From positions 2,170,001 through 2,234,000 of the forward strand of contig NZ_CP033078.1 of NCBI RefSeq assembly GCF_003716875.1: DNA of 64,000 nt, in the 5' to 3' direction. Positions 1 to 8,428 of the stretch are shown here, piece by piece. A program made the position numbers and the translations under genes. Source of the DNA: Vibrio zhugei (GTDB lineage Bacteria; Pseudomonadota; Gammaproteobacteria; Enterobacterales; Vibrionaceae). How positions within the stretch are numbered: position 1 is the first letter of the stretch; the number at the start of each line of letters is the position of its first letter. A model generated the notes under the pieces. That model ran no database searches, was not told where the DNA came from, and was given only the letters and a program-made list of their open reading frames with translations.

Positions 1-923
1 TACCAGTGCAAGTCAAGCACATCCAATAATCGCATACCGGATGCATCACCCGCGGCTTTCATCCCAGCCAGATAGTAATCAATAAACCAATGATACTGAT
101 CGGAATAGTTCGACCAATCCGGTGCATCATTTAAAGAGACGAATGCAGTAAAGCCATACAAAGCAGGCCCAAAGATCATCGCCGTCGGATCGACACCTTT
201 CACCGCCTGAGCCGCTTCAACCGAGCGATCAAGCAATTCTTTTGCTCCGGGTTTGTCTGGATGAATTCGTGAGTGAGTGTGGCTCCATAAACTGGGTTCG
301 TTATCAAGAGAGTAAGCAAAGACACCCCCATCACTCGCCAGCCCGTATCTCTCGACGAGAAAGTTGACCATTTCATCGGTATAAACGGCATTATCAGTGA
401 GGTCAGGAGTTAATGAGAACGGGGCATTTTTTTTCGATATTGCCGGAATCCAACGCGATGATGGAGCGACTTCCCCTTCCTGAACTGTCCCGTTCTTGTC
501 AGCGGCAACGTAGCCAGCCAACGGTACCGTCAGCATCGCTTTTGCACCAAGCGCATCGTTATCCACAAAATCGGTCAGTGTAATCCCTGGAATGGTTTCG
601 TCTGCCCCCTCGGGTACCATATAAGTATCGCTGGAGTGTACCCAGTCAGAGCCTGCATTGGAGTAATTATTCTCCCAGTTATAGGCGGTTGTTCGGTTAC
701 CACCAAGACGATAGAAACCAAAATTCTCATTCCCCGTCATGTTCATTCGATGATTGGTACCATAGATTAACTCACTGATTTGATGAGTTTCTTCGTCAGG
801 TGAAATCGAATAGTCGATGCTCACCTGTGCATTCGCCGCGCTACTGGCTAATGCAGCAAAAATCAGTACCGATAAGATCTTAGGTCGGACGTGTCCATGT
901 CGATGACTTGATACATTCATCAT
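1..923 (-). CDS. Secreted GH44-type endoglucanase/xyloglucanase, N-terminal part
   Basis: The gene runs off the left edge, so only the first 307 codons are visible. A signal peptide covers about residues 1-32, with a likely cleavage ANA|Q. The mature part shows family 44 glycoside hydrolase features: YGTNHRM near 54, RLGGN near 72, YNWENN near 81, and DNEP near 207, where Glu209 is the expected acid/base. The nucleophile Glu would lie outside the window. GH44 enzymes cut beta-1,4-glucans such as carboxymethylcellulose and xyloglucan, outside the cell. ATG 923 is chosen because AAGGAGA lies 7 bases upstream; a second ATG follows directly. It lies downstream of a secreted mannanase on the same strand but has a 554-base gap and so its own promoter. 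The family call rests on motif memory. Confidence 0.8.
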   Translation of the reverse strand, partial: MMNVSSHRHGHVRPKILSVLIFAALASSAANAQVSIDYSISPDEETHQISELIYGTNHRMNMTGNENFGFYRLGGNRTTAYNWENNYSNAGSDWVHSSDTYMVPEGADETIPGITLTDFVDNDALGAKAMLTVPLAGYVAADKNGTVQEGEVAPSSRWIPAISKKNAPFSLTPDLTDNAVYTDEMVNFLVERYGLASDGGVFAYSLDNEPSLWSHTHSRIHPDKPGAKELLDRSVEAAQAVKGVDPTAMIFGPALYGFTAFVSLNDAPDWSNYSDQYHWFIDYYLAGMKAAGDASGMRLLDVLDLHW

Positions 924-1477
924 GAGGTATTCTCCTTGCAACTTTTGATATGGTGATATTGCGGTAACAAAACTCGATCAGAGCACAGCTCAACAAACAG
1001 AAATTTCATCAAACATCAGGTATACCAATAGTGGCAAAAACGTACCAAAACAGCTTGCCAACATCCTTTCTACTCTGGCAAGCTTTGATAAATATTCAGG
1101 ATTAATCACGAAAGAGTTTTATCCGTCAACATTCATGTTCTCCCTTATTTGTCTCTCTCTTTTCATCTGACCTTGTCTAAACGAACACGACAATACTGGT
1201 CAGTATCAACACCATTTTCTCGTTAAAGAAAAATGGAGCCAGAGCAAACGCCAAAATCTGACGACCAAGACAAAGTGGATCATTTGCAATACTAGTACAA
1301 TAAATTGCATATCATCGAGAAGGAGTATATTGACGCTTATAATTATTCCTAACCTGTATTATTGCTTCCAATTAACCGTTGACTAAATGATAAATAACGA
1401 GGTACACGGGTAAAAAAACCGGACAGCGATACGATGATCTCTGTCCGGCGAAAATAGGCTATCAATGTCTGACACAG
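924..1477. other. Intergenic region between the two glycoside hydrolase genes
   Basis: This 554-base gap has no open frame with coding character. It contains the mannanase terminator (1412-1448) and presumably the promoter of the GH44 gene. It is AT-rich. I could not identify a specific operator. Confidence 0.5.
1412..1448 (-). terminator. Intrinsic terminator of the GH5 mannanase gene
   Basis: On the minus strand an 8-bp stem (CCGGACAG at 1419-1426 pairing with CTGTCCGG at 1441-1448) is followed by seven T residues. It starts about 30 bases after the mannanase stop codon. Confidence 0.85.
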
Positions 1478-2461
1478 TTACTGGCAATCCGTACCACACG
1501 TAAAAATGGAGGCAGGTGTTGACGTGGATTTAATGCCGTTCTCGCCATTAATCAAAATATTGCCCCACTCGCTATAGGAATGGTTATCCCAATTATTGAC
1601 GATATCCAAATCCGCAACATCGGCACTATTACCCGACCATGACCAACCGATATAACCGATATTCAAAGTGTTCGCCCGTTCCATAATCGCACCTTCAGCG
1701 ACATCCTCTCCTTGATGGTTCGCACCAAATTCTCCAACCACCAGCGCCAACCCTTTGTTAAGAAACGTTGAAAGGTAGTGATTCACTGTGGGGTAATCCT
1801 TATAAACCTGATACATGTGAACACTAAACAGCGTATTGCGCAGCGGATCCGCATCAAATACAGATTGAGCATGATTCAACATGATTTGTTGCCAGTCCTG
1901 GCCCCAATTGGGTGCATCAACCATCAGTGTATGAGTCAACCCGGCTTGTCTTAAGCGTTGAATGGCCTTGATATGACCCTCGATCCACGTATTGGCACTG
2001 ACTCCGTTGCCCATCGGTTCATTACCGATGTTGATAATGACGTAATCTTCCTGACCCACAAGTTGATCTTTAAGTTCAATCCAATAGTCAGTTGCAGAAG
2101 CTAAACTCGCCGCTTGCGCTTGTTCACCAAACCCTGTCGTATCATGAACTTCAAGTACCGTGATTAAATGCCGAGCTTTCGCTTGGCGAATCACATTCGC
2201 TACATCAGTAGCACTATTTTTATTCCAACGCTGGCCATTGCTCAATACAATGCGTACCGTATTGGCCCCCGTTGCGGCAATACCGTCTAACGCATGATCT
2301 AATTGATTGAGATACCAAGTATGAGCATGGCTGATCCCGCGAATTTCAAACGGATGTCCATTGCCTTCATATAACACTCCATTGGCAATATGCAATCCAG
2401 CGTGACTAGAAAAAGGCGCAATACACCCTAATGTTGCTAACAGTAGTTTAGTTAATTTCAT
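1478..2461 (-). CDS. Secreted GH5 subfamily 8-type endo-1,4-beta-mannanase
   Basis: From ATG 2461 the protein has 327 residues. A signal peptide spans residues 1-21 (SSHA|G), followed by a single GH5 barrel. RGISHAHTWY near 41 and ANTVRIVLSNG near 66 are typical of bacterial GH5_8 mannanases. The acid/base is Glu148 in GNEP and the nucleophile Glu244 in GEFG. It should cleave beta-mannan backbones outside the cell. The reading frame stays open to 2548, but that start would put 29 hydrophilic residues before the signal peptide. AAGGA lies 7 bases before ATG 2461, which supports the shorter form. There is no carbohydrate-binding module. A pair of cysteines near the C-terminus (FTCGTDCQ) may form a disulfide. 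Confidence 0.88.
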   Translation of the reverse strand: MKLTKLLLATLGCIAPFSSHAGLHIANGVLYEGNGHPFEIRGISHAHTWYLNQLDHALDGIAATGANTVRIVLSNGQRWNKNSATDVANVIRQAKARHLITVLEVHDTTGFGEQAQAASLASATDYWIELKDQLVGQEDYVIINIGNEPMGNGVSANTWIEGHIKAIQRLRQAGLTHTLMVDAPNWGQDWQQIMLNHAQSVFDADPLRNTLFSVHMYQVYKDYPTVNHYLSTFLNKGLALVVGEFGANHQGEDVAEGAIMERANTLNIGYIGWSWSGNSADVADLDIVNNWDNHSYSEWGNILINGENGIKSTSTPASIFTCGTDCQ

Positions 2462-2663
2462 ATCCATATCCTTATCATCGGTGGCGGTCTTCTGGTCGAC
2501 AATCCAGAAGTACTCATTAATCCCGTAAAAATATGGATGGTGTTTCATATTAATTCAAGCAACATCCGTGGCGACGTTACCCATGAAGTGGAGGACTCAC
2601 CGTGGCTCACCGCTCATAGAAAACCATAACGAGCACTGCGCCTCGAGCATACAACCATCATCG

Positions 2664-3257
2664 TTAACGTTTGGGGAGGTCGGCATCAGCGATCACACCG
2701 CGATGACCAACAATGACATGTAACTTAGTACGATCCAACAACTGACGTGCCCCGCGATCACCACTGAGCTGACTGAGCGCGCAACCATAATTTTTGGCAA
2801 AACCGACAGGATGCCCCGGCAGGTTGTCATACATCATTCGAGCTTGTGCATCATCACTGGTAAGCGCCGCAGCAACGTGTAAATAATCGTGACTCTCTAT
2901 CCACCCCATATCAGTAGGTGCGATCAGCCATCCATCCCAATGTCGGCTATCTCGCACTCCCGCAGCAATGGTCTCAGACGATCCTTCACTCTCAATCAGT
3001 GTGATTTCAACATCAAACTGCCGCGCCAACTCAATCACCGCACGTTCATTGGGGCGTGTCACCAAACGCACAGGTAAACCAGTGGCCACCGCTTGTGATA
3101 ACGAAAGTGCCAGTAACGGCATAGGTTCACCGAGTGAATTGGGATACATTGCCAGCAACTTATTGCCCTCACCGCCTGCCGCCCTATAACGCTCGCCTTT
3201 ACCGGCGGCCAATAATACAATGCCAAATTGTTTTGCAGTGTTCACACTTCCTTCCAT
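2664..3257 (-). CDS. MobA/MocA-like nucleotidyltransferase
   Basis: A 197-residue NTP-transferase fold protein. The N-terminal nucleotide loop is LAAGKGERYRA (residues 16-26), a PTDMGW segment near 113 resembles the metal/nucleotide site, and GHPVGF plus LSGDRGARQLL follow. This pattern is that of the molybdopterin cytidylyl/guanylyl transferase group (MocA, MobA), which transfers an NMP to the molybdenum cofactor. No molybdoenzyme is visible nearby, so the acceptor is unknown. It is 197 residues, similar to MocA (about 190-200). The start is uncertain: ATG 3257 has a poor ribosome site, and GTG 3245 is an alternative. It lies upstream of the mannanase on the same strand, 115 or more bases away. 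Confidence 0.72.
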   Translation of the reverse strand: MEGSVNTAKQFGIVLLAAGKGERYRAAGGEGNKLLAMYPNSLGEPMPLLALSLSQAVATGLPVRLVTRPNERAVIELARQFDVEITLIESEGSSETIAAGVRDSRHWDGWLIAPTDMGWIESHDYLHVAAALTSDDAQARMMYDNLPGHPVGFAKNYGCALSQLSGDRGARQLLDRTKLHVIVGHRGVIADADLPKR

Positions 3258-3526
3258 ACTCGCGTCATTCTCACTTTATACTTTATCACTTCAGTCATTT
3301 GAGCAAATTTATCATCGACACACCACTTATCTCATTACGGCAGGATTCGAGCGGTAGTATCGCGCCCCCCTAATCCAGCTAATGCGCCTGATTGAGCGAG
3401 AAGACTGCTAATAACATTGTGCTTTATAGCGTGGGGCTTGTTTATTGTAAGCGCACCACAAACCCCACATTCTAATCACGCATTGCCCACTCTATGATCA
3501 CATCTCCAATCCAAAGGAGATGTGGC

Positions 3527-3847
3527 ATGAATAAACGACGCACCGACCAAGAATGGCTTTCTCTGATTGAGCAATGCCAAGCCAGTTCGCTTACACAACA
3601 AGATTTTTGCCAAAAACACGACATTAGCGTATCGACGTTTTACGCCAAGCGGCAGCAGTTGAGTGTTAACCCATCCCCAACTCAGAGCGGCTTCGTTAAG
3701 GCCGAAATGATTGAAAAAACCACCTGTCGCAAGGTGACCCAGACGTCGGTAGCCAACATGACTTTGATAGTAAATAACATCGAATTGAGTATTCCTCAAG
3801 GCACGCCACCACACTATCTTGCTGAGTTGATTGGAGCCTTGTCATGA
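3527..3847 (+). CDS. tnpA: IS66 accessory protein TnpA
   Basis: A 106-residue protein starting at ATG 3527, with AAAGGAGA 6 bases upstream. The frame is open to 3494 but has no ribosome site there. The N-terminal half is a helix-turn-helix like those of IS66 Orf1/IS3 OrfA proteins (TQQDFCQKHDISVSTFYAKR). It probably binds the element ends. Its stop overlaps the tnpB start (ATGA), indicating translational coupling. Confidence 0.88.
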   Translation: MNKRRTDQEWLSLIEQCQASSLTQQDFCQKHDISVSTFYAKRQQLSVNPSPTQSGFVKAEMIEKTTCRKVTQTSVANMTLIVNNIELSIPQGTPPHYLAELIGALS

Positions 3848-4197
3848 AGCGCATGATGACCGCGCCAGTGGTGTATTTATACCGCGAGTTTGTCGATTTC
3901 AGAAAATCTATCAATGGTCTGGCGCTGTTGATTGAATCCGACACCGACCTTGAGCTAGGCTCAGGGGCATTGTTCCTCTTCACCAATAAACAACGCGATA
4001 AAATAAAAGTGTTGTATTGGGACCAAACGGGTTATGCGCTCTGGTATAAACGCCTCGAAAAAGCCAAGTTTAAGTGGCCCACGCAAGAGAAAAATACGGT
4101 GTTTACCTTAACGCAATTTGACCTCGACAGACTGCTTTCTGGCTTCACAATAATCGGCCATAAATCGGTAAAAATCGACAGTTTTACAATGGGTTAA
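3844..4197 (+). CDS. tnpB: IS66 accessory protein TnpB
   Basis: A 117-residue IS66 Orf2 protein, recognised by VYLYREFVDFRKSINGL at the start and by KVLYWDQTGYALWYKRLEKAKFKWP in the middle (two overlapping segments). It has the normal family length (about 115) and appears intact. It is needed with TnpA and TnpC for transposition in studied IS66 elements, but its biochemical role is not clear. The ISL3-family insertion begins 37 bases after its stop and separates it from tnpC. Confidence 0.9.
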   Translation: MKRMMTAPVVYLYREFVDFRKSINGLALLIESDTDLELGSGALFLFTNKQRDKIKVLYWDQTGYALWYKRLEKAKFKWPTQEKNTVFTLTQFDLDRLLSGFTIIGHKSVKIDSFTMG

Positions 4198-4233
4198 TGG
4201 CAATAAAAGTCAGATAAACCAAGCCTTTTTTAT

Positions 4234-5525
4234 GGTTCATCGCGGCTTTCCGGGGAAAGCCGCTTTTATCTTTAAAAAGAAGTAATCAGTATCTCGATAG
4301 CCGTAACCCATTCGCTTGATTAACTTTATCTTGTTGTTTATGCCCTCGAGCGTACAGGTATTGAGTGGATAGCATGCAGAAGCAACGATGCCATGAAGAT
4401 AAGGTTTGAGCTTTCTTGCGAAGTCCATAAGCGGCTTGATCCCGCTTTCTTGAACTTGCCCCCACCATACGTCCCATAAGTCTCTCGCTTCGCTTTCTGA
4501 CTGGCATCGCCATAACTCTTTAAGCTGAGAGCCAAGTAAATACGTCACCATTAAGTCCTTGTTCATACTCAGTATCTCACTTAGGTAGCTCTCCTGCTTA
4601 CTGTCTAAGTTGCCTCTGTTTTTAAGGAGAATCCAGCGAGAGCGCTTAATCCATTGGCGTGCTTTCTTGTCTTGTTTGAGTTGATTCGCTTGATCAACTC
4701 TGACTCTATCCATCACTTCCCGACCAAATTTGGCGACCACATGAAATAAGTCGTACACAATGCGAGCGTTGGGGCAATGTTGCTGCACTTCGAGGTCGAA
4801 AGCCGTATTCATATCCATCGCAACCGCCTCTATGTTCTGGCAATACTGACCAAGTAACTCAAAGAAGGGACGGATATCTTGTCGACTTCGTCCAACGCCT
4901 ATCCACAGCACTTGATGCGTCTTAGCATCCGCGATAACGGTGGCATAACGATGTCCCTTAAAGAGCGCAAACTCATCCATGACCAGTTGTTTCAGCTCGG
5001 CCCAGTTGACCTCTGGCACCCCATTTTTTAGTCGGCGCTTATCTATCTCCTTAATCGTGTGCCAATGAACGCCCGTCATCTGGGAAATATGCTTAATAGG
5101 AAGAAGAGGCAGCAACTGTTCAATATAACTACGTAAGCGGTTAGTTAGGCGCGCAAAAGGTTCAAGCCAAGAAATAGATTCGGTTTTGATACCACAGTCA
5201 GGGCACTTGATACGCCTTGTTTGTACGGATAGTTCGACAGGTACGCCGAGCATCATCGCTTCCTTAATCGTTCGCCACTGATAATCATGTATGGCTTGAA
5301 CATATTGCCCACATGAACACCGAGCGGTTGTGCTGGGTTTGAGAGTAATGGTGATAAGAGAAGACGTTTGAGCAGACTTTACGACATGAAAGCCTTCCCA
5401 AAAAGAGGATAGAAAAGTATGATTCATCATGAAAACGGTAGTTTGTGTATGATTTTTGTTTGGCGACTAAACCATATCACTTTCTACCGTTTTTGTTTTA
5501 AATTCCCGCTAATCCGCGATGAACC
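4234..5525 (-). mobile_element. ISL3-family insertion sequence inserted in the IS66 element
   Basis: The element is 1292 bases. Inverted ends read GGTTCATCGCGG at 4234 and, on the other strand, from 5525. It is flanked by a perfect 8-bp direct repeat TTTTTTAT (4226-4233 and 5526-5533), the target duplication length of ISL3 elements. This gives exact borders and shows it inserted after the IS66 element was in place. It carries one transposase on the minus strand. Confidence 0.95.
4237..5430 (-). CDS. ISL3-family transposase
   Basis: A 397-residue, apparently complete transposase. An N-terminal zinc-binding part has CSCGQ near residue 38 and CPDCG near 75, followed by an HTH region near residues 105-125. 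The DDE catalytic part includes MDEFA, AMDMNTAF and the late Glu in LEGINNKIK. It catalyses cut-and-paste movement of its own element. The stop codon is only 3 bases from the element end, which is usual for compact ISL3 copies. Confidence 0.92.
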   Translation of the reverse strand: MMNHTFLSSFWEGFHVVKSAQTSSLITITLKPSTTARCSCGQYVQAIHDYQWRTIKEAMMLGVPVELSVQTRRIKCPDCGIKTESISWLEPFARLTNRLRSYIEQLLPLLPIKHISQMTGVHWHTIKEIDKRRLKNGVPEVNWAELKQLVMDEFALFKGHRYATVIADAKTHQVLWIGVGRSRQDIRPFFELLGQYCQNIEAVAMDMNTAFDLEVQQHCPNARIVYDLFHVVAKFGREVMDRVRVDQANQLKQDKKARQWIKRSRWILLKNRGNLDSKQESYLSEILSMNKDLMVTYLLGSQLKELWRCQSESEARDLWDVWWGQVQESGIKPLMDFARKLKPYLHGIVASACYPLNTCTLEGINNKIKLIKRMGYGYRDTDYFFLKIKAAFPGKPR

Positions 5526-5556
5526 TTTTTTATTGGTATTAAGTACAATAACGACC

Positions 5557-7095
5557 ATGAAAAAGACGACCCCCGACATCAATCCAGACAGCCAAAACAT
5601 CGCGGAACTTCAAGCGATGGTGAAGGCGTTAATGTCTGAGAAAATAGAGTGGCAGCAAGAGCGCCAATCCTTGATTGAGCAGTTCAAACTGGCACTTGAC
5701 CGTCAGTTCGCCAAACGCTCTGAAGCGTTAAAACCGTATAACGAAGCTCAGGGCGACTTCTTTAATGAAGTGGAATGCGAAGCGGAGAACGTCGACGAAG
5801 ACGTGGTGACCACGACGACCACAACAAAGCCAAAGCGCCGTGGTAAACGCCAGCCATTACCGAAAGACTTACCTCGCGAAACCGTGGTTCTTGACCTGGA
5901 CGAGCACGATAAACAGTGTCCTTGCTGCCAACATTCTCTGCATCAAATCGGGGAAGACCGTAGCGAGAAACTGGAGTTCACGCCTGCGATACTCAACGTT
6001 ATCGACTACGTTCGTCCTAAATACGCGTGCCGTCATTGTGAGCAACACAGTGAGACTAACCCCGTTCACCAACAGCCAGTACCCGACAGCATTATCCCGA
6101 AAAGCTTCGCCACAGAAAGCTTGCTGGCCAATATCATCTTAGGTAAATACCAGTACGCCTTGCCGCTGTATCGACAAGAAACCTTGTTCACGCAATCGGG
6201 CATCGACTTATCAAGAACCACTATGGCTCGCTGGGTTATCCAAGTGAGCGAGAAGTTCCAACCCTTGTACCAAGCCTTAAAAACGCACTTACTTGAGCAA
6301 GTGGTGGTGCATGCTGATGAAACCCCATTGAATGTGCTGCAAGAAGAGAAGCGCAGTTACATGTGGCTGTACTGCTCAGGCGCTGACTCTCCGCAAGCTG
6401 GTTTACCGGAGATGAAAAACATCGTCTTGTACGACTATCAAAACAGTCGCGCGAGAGCGTGCCCAATGGACTTCTTGGGCGATTACTCGGGTTACCTACA
6501 AACCGATGGTTATGTGGCGTACGATGGTCTCACTCAAGTGACAAACGTTGGTTGCTTCGCTCATGCTCGCCGTAAGTTCATGGAGGCAAAAAAGCTCCAG
6601 GGAAAAGGCAAGACTGGAAAAGTGGATATCGCGCTGGCGAAAATCCAAAAACTTTATGCGCTTGAAGCTCGCTTAAAACCGTCGTCAGCCGAAGAGCGTT
6701 GGTCAGAGAGACAATCACACGCCAAACCGATATTGGACGACCTGTATCAATGGCTCACGACACAGAAAGTGTTCGAATCCAGCCCACTGGGTAAAGCGAT
6801 TAAATACACCTTGGGTCAATGGCCAAAGTTGGTGCGTTATGTGGATGATGGGCACGTATCCATCGACAACAATCGAGCAGAGCGTGCGATAAAATCGATG
6901 GTCATTGGCCGAAAGAACTGGCTCTTCGCCAACACATCAAGAGGCGCCGATGCTAGCGCATTACTCTATAGCATCATCGAGACGGCTAAAGCCAATGGAC
7001 TCATTCTCTACGATTACATGGTCAAATGCATGAAAGAGCTGGCGAAAGCAGAGCCCGACATTGACTCACTTCTTCCGTGGAACTTCTCACACTAA
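5557..7095 (+). CDS. tnpC: IS66 transposase TnpC
   Basis: From ATG 5557 the protein has 512 residues, the normal TnpC length. It contains an N-terminal coiled-coil/leucine-zipper-like segment, a CPCC...CRHC zinc finger, and a DDE domain with VVHADETP, TDGYVAYDG and the catalytic Glu in NNRAERAI. An IS66 C-terminal element follows. The frame stays open upstream to 5419, but those codons belong to the inserted ISL3 element and are not native. The insertion separates tnpC from the tnpAB transcript, so expression may depend on a promoter within or next to the ISL3 end. Confidence 0.9.
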   Translation: MKKTTPDINPDSQNIAELQAMVKALMSEKIEWQQERQSLIEQFKLALDRQFAKRSEALKPYNEAQGDFFNEVECEAENVDEDVVTTTTTTKPKRRGKRQPLPKDLPRETVVLDLDEHDKQCPCCQHSLHQIGEDRSEKLEFTPAILNVIDYVRPKYACRHCEQHSETNPVHQQPVPDSIIPKSFATESLLANIILGKYQYALPLYRQETLFTQSGIDLSRTTMARWVIQVSEKFQPLYQALKTHLLEQVVVHADETPLNVLQEEKRSYMWLYCSGADSPQAGLPEMKNIVLYDYQNSRARACPMDFLGDYSGYLQTDGYVAYDGLTQVTNVGCFAHARRKFMEAKKLQGKGKTGKVDIALAKIQKLYALEARLKPSSAEERWSERQSHAKPILDDLYQWLTTQKVFESSPLGKAIKYTLGQWPKLVRYVDDGHVSIDNNRAERAIKSMVIGRKNWLFANTSRGADASALLYSIIETAKANGLILYDYMVKCMKELAKAEPDIDSLLPWNFSH

Positions 7096-8121
7096 AACGC
7101 CCCGTGTGTTCATGGGGCGCTTACCAAACTTACTTAGTGACTGACCTTCCTTTTGCGCGGCTTTGTATGTCAAATCCATGACTCGGTTCATCGTCGCACT
7201 GCTCATTGGGGCATCGGAGTCATAACGGGAAGGGAGAATGTAATCAGATCCACCGGCAAATGTCTTCAAGGCGATCAAAATATCCATCACCTGGCGTGAC
7301 AAAAATACCAGGTGAGGTTTTCGTCGTTTCATTCTTTCTTTTGGAATAGTCCACAGCGCTTCGCTAAAATTAATTTCACTCCAAGTAGCATTAGTTAATT
7401 CGCTTTTGCGTACCATAGTCAGCAATAGCAACTTTACCGCAGCACGAATCGAAGGTGTCGTTCCTACCTTTTCCATGTAGCGGTACATCAAACCGATCTC
7501 AGCCGGTGTTAACGTTCGGTCTCTTGGTTCAAATCGAGCGATACTTGCGGGCCTCACCAGGTCTGCCGGATTTTCAACTTTCTGCCCTCTCTCAATCGCC
7601 CATCGATACACCTGGAGTACAATGTCACGCGTATGTACAGCCGTTGCGGGCGCTCCACGCTCTACTATCGCGTCAGTCAGTGCTCGCAGATCTTCATGGG
7701 TGATTTCAGTCAGCTTCTGATTGCCAAATTTGCCCTCTAACTCTCGGGCGTAGACTGAGCGACGCATATCCCGGGTAGAGTCGGCCATCTGATAACCACG
7801 CAGCCATTTCTGAGCCCAGGCACCAAAGGTTTCAGCATCTTTCGTTCTCGCCTTCGCACGGGCTTTCTCTTTGGCCGGTGACTTTCCATCAGTAACCATT
7901 CTCTTCGCTTCATTGAGACGCTCACGCGCTTCTGCTAACGTGATGCCTCCTACTCCGTAGCGACCAAAGGTAATGGTTTCTTGTCTGCCATTGATCGAAT
8001 AGTTGTAGCGAAATGAGATAGAGCCTGCGGTAGTGACAGCAACATAGAGGCCATCACGGTCATTGACTTTGTAAAGTTTATCTTTGGGTTTGAGATTGCG
8101 TAGCTTGGTATCAGTCAGCAT
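7087..8121 (-). pseudogene. Phage/island tyrosine integrase, truncated by IS66
   Basis: The frame encodes 344 residues. The first 332 are a P4-type integrase: DUF4102-like arm-binding N-terminus (DTKLRNLKPKDKLYKVNDRDG), SAM-like core domain near 100-190, and the start of the catalytic domain with Arg238 in MVRKSEL. The last 12 residues are read from the IS66 end (the junction is at 7124/7125). The HxxR box, second His and nucleophilic Tyr are all missing, so it should be inactive. The gene points away from guaA and begins 308 bases from the guaA stop. That is the arrangement expected for an island integrated at the guaA 3' end. The missing 3' part is not present at the left flank of IS66. Confidence 0.88.
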
Positions 8122-8144
8122 GTTTCGACCTTTTATTCTTGTTT

Positions 8145-8250
8145 GATACCATGCTGAAAAATCTCTAAAAAAATAGAGATTAATCTTTATAAAACAGATA
8201 GATATGTAAATTTAATACCATGTCCCATCAAAAACACTCAGCATGGTATC
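8145..8250. repeat. 13-bp inverted repeat upstream of the integrase
   Basis: GATACCATGCTGA at 8145-8157 is repeated exactly in inverted orientation at 8238-8250, 80 bases apart. A shorter ATACCATG copy lies between them. Repeats like this beside an integrase gene could be arm-type integrase sites or an operator for its expression. Neither has been shown here. Confidence 0.65.
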
Positions 8251-8353
8251 GGGCGTAATCCATGGCATTACCGATGAATCATACCCATCAAAATACCACG
8301 GTCAAACCGTGCTTGGCGTTGCCAGACATTGCCAAAAATGACTAAGTCAAAAA

Positions 8354-8381
8354 CAAAAAAAGTCCGCAATTACGCGGACTT
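8354..8381 (-). terminator. Terminator after guaA
   Basis: On the minus strand AAGTCCGC (8374-8381) pairs with GCGGACTT (8360-8367) around a short loop, followed by a T-run. It lies about 50 bases after the guaA stop and separates guaA from the integrase remnant. Confidence 0.85.
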
Positions 8382-8428
8382 AGGTATGATTTAGTGCCTG
8401 TTAATGCCAGACCTTTCTTAAAGGAGGA

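Larger units (their letters stand above)
3447..7124 (+). mobile_element. IS66-family insertion sequence, interrupted by an ISL3-family element
   Basis: The ends start GTAAGCGC on both sides (inwards from 3447 and, on the other strand, from 7124), the typical IS66-family terminal motif. Inside are tnpA, tnpB and tnpC in the usual order. An ISL3-family element sits between tnpB and tnpC. IS66 elements normally make an 8-bp target duplication, but the flanks differ (TGTTTATT on the left, CAAACTTA on the right). The right end cuts into an integrase gene whose missing part is not on the left side. This suggests a deletion next to the element or recombination between two copies. Confidence 0.9.

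Noticed and set aside
5419..5556. Upstream extension of IS66 tnpC (46 more codons)
   Set aside because: These codons come from the inserted ISL3 element (up to 5525) and its target site; homologues start near ATG 5557.
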